The notes beneath the pieces were generated by a model. The model saw only the letters and a list, made by a program, of their open reading frames with translations, had not been told where the DNA came from and did not search any database. A DNA stretch of 64,000 nucleotides. Origin: Arthrobacter sp. D5-1 (GTDB lineage: Bacteria; Actinomycetota; Actinomycetes; Actinomycetales; Micrococcaceae). This document shows, in pieces, positions 18,859 to 27,215 of the stretch (position 1 is its first letter; each line of letters opens with the position of its first letter). The stretch covers positions 682,001 to 746,000 of the forward strand of contig NZ_CP014571.1 of NCBI RefSeq assembly GCF_017357425.1, given 5' to 3'. Made by a program: the position numbers and the translations under genes.

Positions 18859-19590
18859 CGCAGGGGTGGGCACGCGACCCGCCGGGCGGGTTCCGCGACC
18901 CGCCGGGCGGGTTCCGCGACCGGGCGCTGCATGGCGCCGTCGAATGGCGTACTCGGCCACCATCAGGTTGATGACCCAGGACGCGCCCATCAGGGTTGCT
19001 CGCGTGGTTTCGTCGGTGGGGCCCACCATCAGGATCCACGGCAGCAGCACCAGGGCTTGCGTTCCAGCTCCCAGTGCGATGGCGTAGGCGCGCGTCATCC
19101 AGGCTCCGTGCGCTGCGAAGTCCCGTCGGCGAATCGCCAGGATTCCGAGGATGATGCCCCCGACCATGGCGGTACCAAAGATCAGCCGAAGAACCAGCAG
19201 TGCCTCACCGTCAGTTTCCGGGAGGGTGTAGAAGACGGACATCCACAGGCCGGACAGGCCGGCGAGCAGGCCTGCAGGAACCAGAATGCGCCCGGATATT
19301 TCGTGCCAGGACCGCCTGCCCCTGCGAAGTCCGGGGCCCCGCCGCAGAGGAGGGACGAACTGAAAAGCCCCCAGCAGGCTGTACACCGTCACTGTGACGA
19401 TGTGCGTAATCACCGGGAGTGGCGAAGCGAAGAACCTCGCGTTCTCCGGAGTAACGGTTGCGCCACCAGTCAGCTGAGTGAGACGCGCCGCGCCGGCGAT
19501 GACAGGAATGAGACTGAGGGCAATCAGCGCCGCGGGCACGACCCACGTCATGCGGCGGCTCCGGAACGATGTGGTGGTTTTCGATCTCAT
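18826..19590 (-). CDS. DUF2306-type membrane protein
   Basis: A 254-residue integral membrane protein with about six helices; charged motifs WHEISGRILVPAGLLAGLSG and FAAHGAWMTRAYA are typical of the DUF2306 family, whose function is unknown but whose His residues suggest a haem or cofactor site. GGCGGAG lies 2-8 bp before the ATG at 19590. It is divergent from a TetR/MFS operon and shares an operator region with it. The last 35 residues (GRGTRPAGRGTRPAGR...) are a repeat-encoded tail that runs into the purA terminator and looks like recently acquired C-terminal sequence, not part of the fold. Confidence 0.8.
   Translation of the reverse strand: MRSKTTTSFRSRRMTWVVPAALIALSLIPVIAGAARLTQLTGGATVTPENARFFASPLPVITHIVTVTVYSLLGAFQFVPPLRRGPGLRRGRRSWHEISGRILVPAGLLAGLSGLWMSVFYTLPETDGEALLVLRLIFGTAMVGGIILGILAIRRRDFAAHGAWMTRAYAIALGAGTQALVLLPWILMVGPTDETTRATLMGASWVINLMVAEYAIRRRHAAPGRGTRPAGRGTRPAGRVPTPATTTAGHRSVP
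18874..18915. repeat. Two tandem 21-bp repeats
   Basis: The 21-bp unit at 18874-18894 is repeated exactly at 18895-18915. Each unit contains the perfect palindrome ACCCGCC-G-GGCGGGT. The repeat codes for RGTRPAG units in the C-terminal tail of the DUF2306 protein on the minus strand and adjoins the purA terminator. Confidence 0.9.
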
Positions 19591-19609
19591 GACTCCGCCT
19601 TGGGTGTAG

Positions 19610-19663
19610 AGGTGTACGGCGTACACCTTGATGATCGAAAGACTAGGTGTACGCTGTATACCT
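19610..19663. promoter_or_regulatory. Pair of palindromic operators for the adjacent TetR protein
   Basis: AGGTGTACGGCGTACACCT (19610-19628) is a perfect 9-1-9 palindrome; AGGTGTACGCTGTATACCT (19645-19663) is a second, imperfect copy. Centres are 35 bp apart. They sit between the DUF2306 gene (start 19590) and the TetR gene (start 19709), covering the promoters of both. Assignment to this TetR is inference from position. Confidence 0.82.
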
Positions 19664-19708
19664 GTCAAGACCCGGCCCGGATTTTGGCTGAGGGGAAGGG
19701 ATCAACCG

Positions 19709-20434
19709 ATGACCCAACTTGCGGAGGCCGCGCAGCGCGTGCCCTTGAACCGCGACCGAGTGCTGCAAGCTGCCGTTACTCTCGCTGACGAGGCAGGTCT
19801 CGAATCACTGAGTATGCGTCGGCTCGCCCAGGAACTTGGGGTAGTTCCGATGGCGCTCTACAAGCACGTGGCCAATAAGGAAGAACTCCTCGACGGCATG
19901 GTGGATTCCATCGTGGGGGAGATCGACCCACCTGTGCCCGATGCTCCATGGAAGACCGTGGTCCGTCTCCGGGTGCTTTCGGCCAGGCGGGCGCTCCTTC
20001 GACATCCTTGGGCCCGCCCTGTCATCGAAACCCGCACCAACACTACGCCGGCGGTCCTTGGGTACATGGATTCCTTCGTGGGCATGTTCCTTGCGGGCGG
20101 ATTATCCGAGGACCTGACGCACCACGTGATGCACGCCTTGGGTAGTCGGATGTGGGGGTTCACTCAAGAGGTCTTTGACGACCCGGCAGGGAACGGCGCC
20201 AAGGACCAGCCACATATCACGGCGGAAGCCCAGGCTGCGATGGCCCGGCACATGGCGGAGAGCTACCCCAATCTTTTCCGGATCGCTGTGGCGGCAGCGC
20301 ATGATGACGAGTCAGTGGTGGGGAATGGCTGCGACGACCAGTTCGAGTTCGAGTTTGCCCTGGACCTGCTTCTTGACGGATTCGAGCGACTCCACCAACG
20401 GAACTGGACATCAGGCGGGGGTAAGCGCGCATGA
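19709..20434 (+). CDS. TetR-family repressor (tetracycline-repressor-like C-terminal domain)
   Basis: A 241-residue dimeric repressor. The N-terminal helix-turn-helix (LSMRRLAQELGVVPMALYKHV, about residues 38-58) is followed by a TetR_C_1-type ligand domain with the RHPWARPV segment. GAGGGGAAGGG lies upstream of the ATG at 19709, and an in-frame ATG at 19628 is rejected because it overlaps the operators. Its stop overlaps the MFS start (ATGA), so regulator and pump are coupled. It most likely represses itself, the pump and the divergent DUF2306 gene until a drug-like ligand binds. Confidence 0.9.
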   Translation: MTQLAEAAQRVPLNRDRVLQAAVTLADEAGLESLSMRRLAQELGVVPMALYKHVANKEELLDGMVDSIVGEIDPPVPDAPWKTVVRLRVLSARRALLRHPWARPVIETRTNTTPAVLGYMDSFVGMFLAGGLSEDLTHHVMHALGSRMWGFTQEVFDDPAGNGAKDQPHITAEAQAAMARHMAESYPNLFRIAVAAAHDDESVVGNGCDDQFEFEFALDLLLDGFERLHQRNWTSGGGKRA

Positions 20435-21888
20435 GCACAGCGGCCGAAGAAGGAATCGGGTTCCGATCCCAGCGGGGACCCATTCTGATTGCACTGATGC
20501 TCGCCACGGGCCTGGTGGCGATCGATGCCACCATTGTTGCCACGGCGGTGCCGTCAATCGTGGAGGACATTGGCGGTTTTGCCTCGTTCCCGTGGCTCTT
20601 TTCTGCGTACCTGTTGGCGCAGGCGGTCTCGGTGCCCGTCTATGCCAAGCTCTCTGACGTTGTGGGCCGTAAGCCGATGATCCTGGGCGGGATTGGCCTG
20701 TTCCTGCTCGGCTCGATTCTCTGCGGCCTGGCTTGGAGCATGCCGGCGCTCATCGCGTTCCGGGTGCTTCAGGGCCTCGGGGCGGGGGCAGTCCAACCTG
20801 TGGCGATCACGATTGCCGGCGATATCTACACGCTGGCTGAGCGGGCCAAAGTGCAGGGCTACCTGGCCAGTGTGTGGGCGGTTTCTTCCGTGGTGGGACC
20901 AACTCTGGGAGGCGTTTTCGCATCCCTGGGAATCTGGCGCTGGATCTTCCTTATCAACATTCCATTGTGCCTTCTGGCTGGTTGGATGCTCCTCCGGACC
21001 TTCCACGAGGAAGTGGAGCGGACCAAACACCGGATCGACTACTTGGGAGCGGGGCTGCTGACGGTTTCGTTGAGCCTGCTCATTCTGGGGGCGCTTCAGG
21101 GCGGCCAGGCATGGCCTTGGGACTCCGCGGTCAGCATCTCTGTTTTTGCCGGCGGGGCCTTGTTGTTCGTAGCGTTCCTCTTGGTGGAAAGGAAGGCTGC
21201 AGAGCCGATCCTGCCACCGTGGGTTGTCTCCCGCAGGCTGCTGGCGACGACGGCGATGATCTCTTTCGGCGTGGGTGCCGTCATGCTTGGGCTTACTTCC
21301 TACGTCCCAACGTTCCTGGAAGGGTCCCTGAAAACCTCACCCCTTCTGGCCGGGCTCGCCTTGGCGGCCTTAACCATTGGCTGGCCCATCAGTGCCTCGC
21401 AAGCCGGCCGGTTGTATCTCCGCATCGGATTTCGGAACACGGGCATCATCGGCATCGTGATCACAGTCATCGGCACGGCTCTCCTTGCCCTCACGGCCTC
21501 ATCGCCCAGCGTCATCCTGGTGGCAGTGGCGTGCTTCATCGTTGGGCTCGGACTCGGGCTGGTGGCAACGCCGAGCCTCATTGCCGCCCAGACCAGCGTC
21601 GAATGGAACGAACGCGGCGTGGTCACCGGTACCAACCTGTTTGCCCGTTCGATCGGCAGTTCCATTGGCGTGGCTGTTTTCGGGGCGATCGCCAACGCTG
21701 TCTATGCCAACGGCCCCAGCGGCGGTCCCGATCCGCAAACTACCGTTTCGGCGTCCACTGCGGTATTCGTGGCTGTGCTTGTCAGCGCAGTCCTTACCGT
21801 CGTGGCGGTGCTGGCGATGCCTGCTGAGGGGAAAGTCAACACCGCCGAACCGGCCCCGAAACCCAGCTCGGAACACGCGAACGACTAG
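20431..21888 (+). CDS. MFS drug-resistance-type transporter (DHA2 family)
   Basis: A 485-residue proton-driven exporter with about 14 membrane helices. Motif A variant KLSDVVGRKPMI is near residue 75, and motif C-like SVVGPTLGGVF near residue 152 is the mark of drug:H+ antiporters. Length and helix count fit the DHA2 (EmrB/QacA-like) class. Coupled by a 4-bp overlap to the TetR gene. Substrate unknown; an acidic residue in helix 1 (AIDATIVATAVPSI) is typical of QacA relatives. Confidence 0.9.
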   Translation: MSTAAEEGIGFRSQRGPILIALMLATGLVAIDATIVATAVPSIVEDIGGFASFPWLFSAYLLAQAVSVPVYAKLSDVVGRKPMILGGIGLFLLGSILCGLAWSMPALIAFRVLQGLGAGAVQPVAITIAGDIYTLAERAKVQGYLASVWAVSSVVGPTLGGVFASLGIWRWIFLINIPLCLLAGWMLLRTFHEEVERTKHRIDYLGAGLLTVSLSLLILGALQGGQAWPWDSAVSISVFAGGALLFVAFLLVERKAAEPILPPWVVSRRLLATTAMISFGVGAVMLGLTSYVPTFLEGSLKTSPLLAGLALAALTIGWPISASQAGRLYLRIGFRNTGIIGIVITVIGTALLALTASSPSVILVAVACFIVGLGLGLVATPSLIAAQTSVEWNERGVVTGTNLFARSIGSSIGVAVFGAIANAVYANGPSGGPDPQTTVSASTAVFVAVLVSAVLTVVAVLAMPAEGKVNTAEPAPKPSSEHAND

Positions 21889-21898
21889 TCTCGAAGAC

Positions 21899-22774
21899 AT
21901 GGATGAACTGATCACCGGCACCTTGGAAAAGTTGTTTGAAGGAACCGTGTGGGCGGAGGGTCCTCTCTGGATTCCGCAGTCGCAGACCGTGCGCTGGAGC
22001 GACATTCCCAACAACAGGATCCTTGAGTTCTCGCCTTCAACCGGCGCGACGCGCGAGTACGCCGCCGGCGTCGAATACACCAACGGGCGGACGCTGGACC
22101 GTGACGGCAGCGTGGTGCAGTGCAGCCACGGCTGCCGGCGTATTGAGCGGGACCACGACGGCGTGGTGACGCCGATCGTTGAGGCGTTCGGTGAGCATCG
22201 GCTCAACTCGCCCAACGACGTTGTCGTGGCTGGGGATGGCACAGTCTGGTTTACCGATCCTCCGTATGGAATTCTTCCCGGGACGGTGGAAGGGCACGAG
22301 GGTGAGCAGGAGTACGGCGGTTGCTATGTCTTCCGCTTCGACCCGGCCACGGAAGAGCTGACTCCCATGGTCACGGATCTGGTACACCCCAACGGGCTGG
22401 CGTTCTCCCCGGATGAGTCACTCCTGTATGTAGCAGACACGGCGGGTCCAGCCTTGGGAGTGCCGTTCCGGATAGCTGTCTACCCGGTTGAGGGCGGCGG
22501 CTGCGGAGAGGGCAGCACATTCGTTGAGCTCGAAGACGATGCGGCCTCGGACGGCTTCCGTGTGGACATCGAGGGTCGCGTGTGGACGTCGGCGGGCTCG
22601 TCAGTACGCGTCTACGCCCCCAGCGGTGCGCTGCTGGCCGCCGTCGACGTTCCGGAAAAGGTCTCCAATCTCTGCTTCGGCGGGCCTGATGGGCGCGATC
22701 TCTACCTCACGGCCACGACGTCCTTGTACCGGCTCCGGACCTCGACACGGGACACGACCATGAGAGTACCCTGA
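21899..22774 (+). CDS. SMP-30/gluconolactonase/LRE-like hydrolase
   Basis: A 291-residue six-bladed propeller enzyme that should hydrolyse a sugar lactone or related ester using a bound divalent cation. Metal-site segments are visible: the early Glu in WAEGPLW (residues 17-23), NSPNDVVV near residue 103, HPNGLAFSPDES near residue 163 and the Asp in SDGFRVDIEG near residue 220. The ATG lies 7 bp after TAGTCT (21886-21891), whose TAG is the stop of the MFS gene, so it may have its own leaderless promoter although it follows the pump by 10 bp. Confidence 0.88.
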   Translation: MDELITGTLEKLFEGTVWAEGPLWIPQSQTVRWSDIPNNRILEFSPSTGATREYAAGVEYTNGRTLDRDGSVVQCSHGCRRIERDHDGVVTPIVEAFGEHRLNSPNDVVVAGDGTVWFTDPPYGILPGTVEGHEGEQEYGGCYVFRFDPATEELTPMVTDLVHPNGLAFSPDESLLYVADTAGPALGVPFRIAVYPVEGGGCGEGSTFVELEDDAASDGFRVDIEGRVWTSAGSSVRVYAPSGALLAAVDVPEKVSNLCFGGPDGRDLYLTATTSLYRLRTSTRDTTMRVP

Positions 22775-22803
22775 ACACAGCACCCGCCGCTGCTATCGAG
22801 GGA

Positions 22804-23043
22804 GTGAACGTGTCAGGAAGCAACCCCGATCCATATGAAGACAAGATCACCGGTTTGGAGCCAGGTGGAGGAGTGCCCCCGGGGGAGACCCCTCCTGGCG
22901 AAGCCTCCACCGCCGGACCGCAGGGCCATGACGAGGGAGGCCCCAGGAAGGGCACTCAATTCCTGTGGCTGGCAGCCATCGGTGCCGGCGTGCTGCTGAC
23001 GCTGCTGTTCTTCATCGGCTACATCGTCGGCTTCTTCGACTAG
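22804..23043 (+). CDS. DUF6480-type small membrane protein
   Basis: A 79-residue protein. The soluble half contains the DUF6480 hallmark GLEPGGGVPPGETPPGE (about residues 17-33), and one C-terminal membrane helix (WLAAIGAGVLLTLLFFIGYIVGFF) ends at the last residue. The family is widespread in actinobacteria, with no known function. The start is GTG at 22804 or 22810; GAGGGA is just upstream. It follows the SMP-30 gene by 29 bp. Confidence 0.8.
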   Translation: MNVSGSNPDPYEDKITGLEPGGGVPPGETPPGEASTAGPQGHDEGGPRKGTQFLWLAAIGAGVLLTLLFFIGYIVGFFD

Positions 23044-23083
23044 CTGGGAATCCCGGGAAACGCGTGATGTCGTCCGTCGAAGG

Positions 23084-24991
23084 TCAGAGCGCTGCTGCGT
23101 CGCTGGCGATGATCGCGGCGAGCTCCGCGGGGATGCCGTTCCCCGAAGCAGCCTTGGCATCGGCCTCGACGTCTGCCCAACGTTCGCGGTCCACGTTTTT
23201 CATGAGCTTGTCGCGCACCTTGCTGTCGATACCGTCTGAGATGAGGACGACGTAAAGTCCGGACTTGCTGGCCTGGACGGTGAAGGTGATGGACGCCGTC
23301 GCCTCTCCTCCCGGGCCGCTGGCTGTGGCGATGAGGGTGTGCTGCCCGGCCGCGAGCGTCAGTGCCTTGACGGCGTCGCCTTCCGCGACCGTGTGCCCGT
23401 CGAGCTGGATGGTGACATTGTCGGCGTTGGTGGTTTCCACAGCGGGGGTGACGGTGTCGCCGCGGCTCAGAGTGGCGCCCTCGAGCTTTCCTGCGAAGCG
23501 GACGGACGGAGCCTCAGGGGTGGGAGCGGTGGGGGTAGCGCTTTGGAAGCCCACAAGGGCGCCGGCGCGGTTGGTGATGATGCCGTCCACGCCGGCCTCG
23601 GTCATATCCTTCCATTGCTGCGGGCTGTCCACGGTGTAGGGCATCACGGCGATGCCGGCTTGGTGCAATTCCTTGATGGCATCTGGACGGGCGGCAAGCG
23701 CTGACCAACTCGGGTTGTACGTGACGGCTCCGAACTGCTTGGCTGCAGCCACAACGTCAGCGTCCAAGGCACCCCGGAGCAGGCCGAGCCTCAGGGATGG
23801 CTCGTACTCGCGCGCGTAGCTCAGAACGTTGGTGTCGAAGCTCTGCAGGATGGTCTGCTCCAGCATGCCGCGCTCCTTGAGCATGTCAACCACACGCTGG
23901 ACTTCTGAGCGGGTTTCCGGGCCTTTGATCTCCAGCAGCAAGCCGGCGCCCTCGGTATTGGTCTGGTCCAGGAACTCAGCAAGGGTGGGAACCTTGGCGC
24001 CGGCATAGGCCGGGGAGAACCAGGATCCTGCTTCCAGCCCGGCAATGTAGCCGGAGCTCAGGGTAGAGACGTCGCCGGTCCCGGACGTCACGCGATCCAC
24101 AGTGTTGTCGTGAATGACCACTGGGACGCCGTCCTGCGTGGTGTTGACGTCCATCTCGATCCAGTCGGCGCCGGCCCGGCCTCCCGAGAGGAGGGCCTGG
24201 AGTGTGTTCTCGGGGATGACTGAGGACAGTCCCCGGTGGGCGATCACTGCGGGCTTTTCTCCGGGCTTGATCAGCAGGGATTCGGTGGCAGGCAGTTCGG
24301 TGACTTTGATGTCGTCGTAGGAAACTGTTGCACCGTTGGCGACGAGGCCAAGAACGCCATTGTCTGTGCGGATCAGGCGGTTGGTTTCCATCACTTTCTG
24401 GCCGTTGAAGAACCATGCGGCCTTCTTGCCTCGAACGTCGACGGAAACGCGGACGTCCTTCCCCGTACCAGCGTCCGAAGGAGCGGCGGCGGTATTGGTG
24501 ACGTTCCATGCGTTGGAGGCGTTGCGCTCGGCAAACTCCAAGCCGTTGGTGGCAGTGCTCCCTGAGCGCATGGTCGCAATCCAATAGGGGACACTGCCAT
24601 CGGGCTTCATATCCAGTGCCAAGGCGGACCAGCGGGCAGCGTTGAGTACATTCTCAAAGCGGACCGTTGCTTCAAGCCGGTAGTTGGCCAGGTGCGGCCC
24701 GAAGGTGATCCGCGAAAGCTGGTTGGAGGAGGTGCTGGTTCCGTAGAGGCGGCCGTTCTCCACCTTCCAGGTTCCCTCGACAGCAGTGAAGCCGTCGGGG
24801 AGGCCGGTGCCGGAGAAGTCCTGACTGTAGGCAGGCGCCGGTTCGACTTGCTGGTCGGGGGACGCCGGGGCAGCATTGGCGGGAGCGAGGGGTAGAAGCG
24901 CTGTGGCCAGCAGTGCTGCTGCCACGAGACTGGAGCTAAGCCGTTTTGGAGTATTCACCCTCACGACGGTAGGCAGCTTGCTTTCCCGCAT
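23084..24991 (-). CDS. Secreted glycerophosphodiester phosphodiesterase with LamG-like and Ig-like domains
   Basis: A 635-residue exported enzyme that should cleave glycerophosphodiesters to glycerol 3-phosphate and an alcohol. A signal peptide (hydrophobic run ending ANAAPA near residue 42) leads into a beta-sandwich domain of about 180 residues (YSQDFSGTGLPDGFTAVEG onwards) that may bind carbohydrate. The GDPD barrel follows: IAHRGLSSVIPENT near residue 252, then EMDVNTTQDGVPVVIHD with the catalytic His pair and metal Glu/Asp. The C-terminus has a bacterial Ig-like domain and a short helical tail. The start is unclear: TTG 25000, ATG 24991 or a nearby GTG. Confidence 0.87.
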   Translation of the reverse strand: MRESKLPTVVRVNTPKRLSSSLVAAALLATALLPLAPANAAPASPDQQVEPAPAYSQDFSGTGLPDGFTAVEGTWKVENGRLYGTSTSSNQLSRITFGPHLANYRLEATVRFENVLNAARWSALALDMKPDGSVPYWIATMRSGSTATNGLEFAERNASNAWNVTNTAAAPSDAGTGKDVRVSVDVRGKKAAWFFNGQKVMETNRLIRTDNGVLGLVANGATVSYDDIKVTELPATESLLIKPGEKPAVIAHRGLSSVIPENTLQALLSGGRAGADWIEMDVNTTQDGVPVVIHDNTVDRVTSGTGDVSTLSSGYIAGLEAGSWFSPAYAGAKVPTLAEFLDQTNTEGAGLLLEIKGPETRSEVQRVVDMLKERGMLEQTILQSFDTNVLSYAREYEPSLRLGLLRGALDADVVAAAKQFGAVTYNPSWSALAARPDAIKELHQAGIAVMPYTVDSPQQWKDMTEAGVDGIITNRAGALVGFQSATPTAPTPEAPSVRFAGKLEGATLSRGDTVTPAVETTNADNVTIQLDGHTVAEGDAVKALTLAAGQHTLIATASGPGGEATASITFTVQASKSGLYVVLISDGIDSKVRDKLMKNVDRERWADVEADAKAASGNGIPAELAAIIASDAAAL

Positions 24992-25068
24992 GAGGTACAA
25001 ACGGGGAACCCAGCTTGAACAGACTCTTAAGAAACCGCTTACGGAGCGCCTGGTGGGACCTCAACGCA

Positions 25069-25671
25069 TCAGGGCAATGGGCGGCAACCAATCTGTTCTG
25101 CAAAGGCAAGCATCGCGTCGCATGCCATGTCCACCGTCACGAGCCTGTTCCCGGCAACAATGTGCAGGCTGTACGCATCTTCAAGTGCCACCATGTTCAT
25201 GGTTGCCTGGTCCAGGTCGGTGGAAATGCTGAACGCGCCCGAGGCGTTGCCCTCTTCGAAGATCGCCCGGTAGGTGGCGGTCTGCCGCAGGTACATCTGC
25301 TGGACCAAGGTGTCGTGCAGTTCTGACTGTCCGGCCATGAAGTCGAATTCGTAGAGCAGGCGCATGAGGGCGTCGTCGGGACCGCTGGGCAGGCCCGCGG
25401 AGATGGCCGCCCGGAGCTTTTCAGCGGGCGAGGAAAGTTGGGCCACCACTGCGTCCCTGTGGTCGCAGAACCGCTCAGTTCCGGCACGATGCGCCTCGAC
25501 GAGGAGGGCATCCAGATCGTCGAAATAGTAGAGCAAAGCCCCTCTGGTCAGCCCGGCCCTCTTGGCGACATCGGTGAGGGATAGTGAGCGCAGACCTTGG
25601 GTTGAGGCCTCTTTGAGGGCAGCCTCCACGAGTTCGGATCGGCGCTGTTCCTGGGTGTTGGGTCTTGCCAT
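25069..25671 (-). CDS. TetR-family regulator of the divergent amino-acid permease
   Basis: A 200-residue repressor; the helix-turn-helix (LSLTDVAKRAGLTRGALLYYF) is at about residues 27-47. The C-terminal domain is of the BetI/TetR_C_6-like kind. TAGTGT (complement of 25679-25684) lies 7 bp before the ATG, a leaderless-type arrangement. It is divergent from an APC permease/amidohydrolase operon, and a palindrome lies between them, so it probably controls that operon. Confidence 0.88.
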   Translation of the reverse strand: MARPNTQEQRRSELVEAALKEASTQGLRSLSLTDVAKRAGLTRGALLYYFDDLDALLVEAHRAGTERFCDHRDAVVAQLSSPAEKLRAAISAGLPSGPDDALMRLLYEFDFMAGQSELHDTLVQQMYLRQTATYRAIFEEGNASGAFSISTDLDQATMNMVALEDAYSLHIVAGNRLVTVDMACDAMLAFAEQIGCRPLP

Positions 25672-25715
25672 GCTCTTGACACTATCCGATGTGAGCTGCC
25701 ACACTCCAATAGTTA

Positions 25716-25733
25716 TTTGACACTGACGTCAAA
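25716..25733. promoter_or_regulatory. Candidate operator between TetR and APC permease genes
   Basis: TTTGAC-ACTGAC-GTCAAA is a perfect 6-bp inverted repeat with a 6-bp centre. It contains a TTGACA -35-like hexamer reading toward the permease gene, so a bound repressor would cover that promoter. Confidence 0.6.
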
Positions 25734-25760
25734 AAACTAATTCAACCCGAATGGATCCCC

Positions 25761-27215
25761 ATGGAACAGCCCATCACCTCCGTTCCGGCGCAACCCCCAA
25801 GTCCCCCGGGCGCCGGGACCGGCCGAAACTATGACGCCTCACTGTCCCGCAGCCTTGGCCTCGGCGGAAACATCCTCATCACTCTTTCCTCCATCTCGCC
25901 TGCTTCCAGCGTCTTCATCCTTGGCGGCGCCGCGCTGACAGCCTTCGGCACAGGTGTCGTCTGGGGATTCCTGATCGCGGGCGTCGTGAGCATTTTGGTG
26001 GCCTTCTGCTATGCCGAACTTGCTTCCGCCTATCCTGTGGCAGGCGGCGATTATTCACTCGTTTCAAGGGCCTTGGGTCCGGCGTTCGGAGTCGCCACCT
26101 TCTTCATCAGCTTGGTGTCCTTGCCCCTGATCGTGGCGGTCTTCGCACTGGGTGTAGCGGACTATCTGGGAGTAGCGATCGCGGGACTCTCTCCATTGCA
26201 GACGGCGCTTGCCGTAGTTGTTCTCACCACCATCACCGCCTGCTTCAATATACGGGCCAATGCTTGGCTCACGGGTATCTTTCTGTTCATAGAGCTGGCG
26301 GCCCTTGTGCTCCTGGCGGTTTTGGGCCTGATCCACATTGAGCGTCCTGTCGAAACACTGTTTACGGCCCAAGCCCTGGATCCCGACACGGGGTCATTGG
26401 CGCCGCTTGCGATATCCGGGCTCATGATCTGCGTGACGCAAGGGATCTTCTCCTTCAACGGTTACGGGGGAGCGGTCTACTTTGCGGAGGAGACCAAGAA
26501 TCCCAAGCGCAACCTTGCCCGTGCGGTGATCTGGAGCGCGGCCGTCACCATTGCCGTCGAGATCGTCCCGCTCGGTGCGATCCTCCTTGGTGCGTCCTCC
26601 CAAGAGGAGCTGTTCGGCTCTGAACTCCCCGTGGAAGTCTTTCTGAGCGAGCGTGCCGGGGAAGCAGTCACCATGCTGGTTCTGCTGGCGGTGGCGTTTG
26701 CCATCATCAACGCGATCATTGCCATCACTCTCCAAGCCGGGCGCCTGCTGTATGCGGGGGCCCGTGATCAGGCCCTGCCCGGCGGGGTGTCCCGCGGCCT
26801 GCGCCGCGTCAGTGCCAAGGGTCAAGTGCCGGTCGCGGCCACCGCCGCCATGGGCGTCTTTGCTTTCCTGGCCTGCTTCGTTCCTCTTGACGTCCTGCTC
26901 ACGGCTACGGGTTCCACGCTCACGTTCAGCTACCTTTTCATTGCGTTGGCAGCCATCCACCACCGCCGCACCAACGGCAGCCGGACCGGCTACCGGATGC
27001 CGTGGTGGCCCCTTCCGCCGGCTGTGTGTATCGCGGCTCTGTGCTTGGTGTTCATCGTGGCAATTCTTGACCCGGCACAATGGCTCAGCCTGGGCATCTC
27101 CCTGGTCTTCGTGACCGGCGGTTTCGCCTACTACTTCCTGTACCTCCGGCCGCGGAGCGGGACCCACCTTCTACTGCTTGACGCTGTTCTTGACGAGGAG
27201 AACCACAATGCTTGA
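25761..27215 (+). CDS. APC-family amino acid/polyamine permease
   Basis: A 484-residue secondary transporter with about 12 membrane helices. The first helix block LSSISPASSVFILGGAALTAFG and the following CYAELASAYPVAGGDYSL are the APC signature. Later FSFNGYGGAVYFAEETKNPKRN matches the family's loop between helices 6 and 7. It overlaps the amidohydrolase gene by 8 bp, pointing to coupled uptake and hydrolysis of one substrate, perhaps an N-substituted amino compound. Substrate not identifiable. Confidence 0.9.
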   Translation: MEQPITSVPAQPPSPPGAGTGRNYDASLSRSLGLGGNILITLSSISPASSVFILGGAALTAFGTGVVWGFLIAGVVSILVAFCYAELASAYPVAGGDYSLVSRALGPAFGVATFFISLVSLPLIVAVFALGVADYLGVAIAGLSPLQTALAVVVLTTITACFNIRANAWLTGIFLFIELAALVLLAVLGLIHIERPVETLFTAQALDPDTGSLAPLAISGLMICVTQGIFSFNGYGGAVYFAEETKNPKRNLARAVIWSAAVTIAVEIVPLGAILLGASSQEELFGSELPVEVFLSERAGEAVTMLVLLAVAFAIINAIIAITLQAGRLLYAGARDQALPGGVSRGLRRVSAKGQVPVAATAAMGVFAFLACFVPLDVLLTATGSTLTFSYLFIALAAIHHRRTNGSRTGYRMPWWPLPPAVCIAALCLVFIVAILDPAQWLSLGISLVFVTGGFAYYFLYLRPRSGTHLLLLDAVLDEENHNA

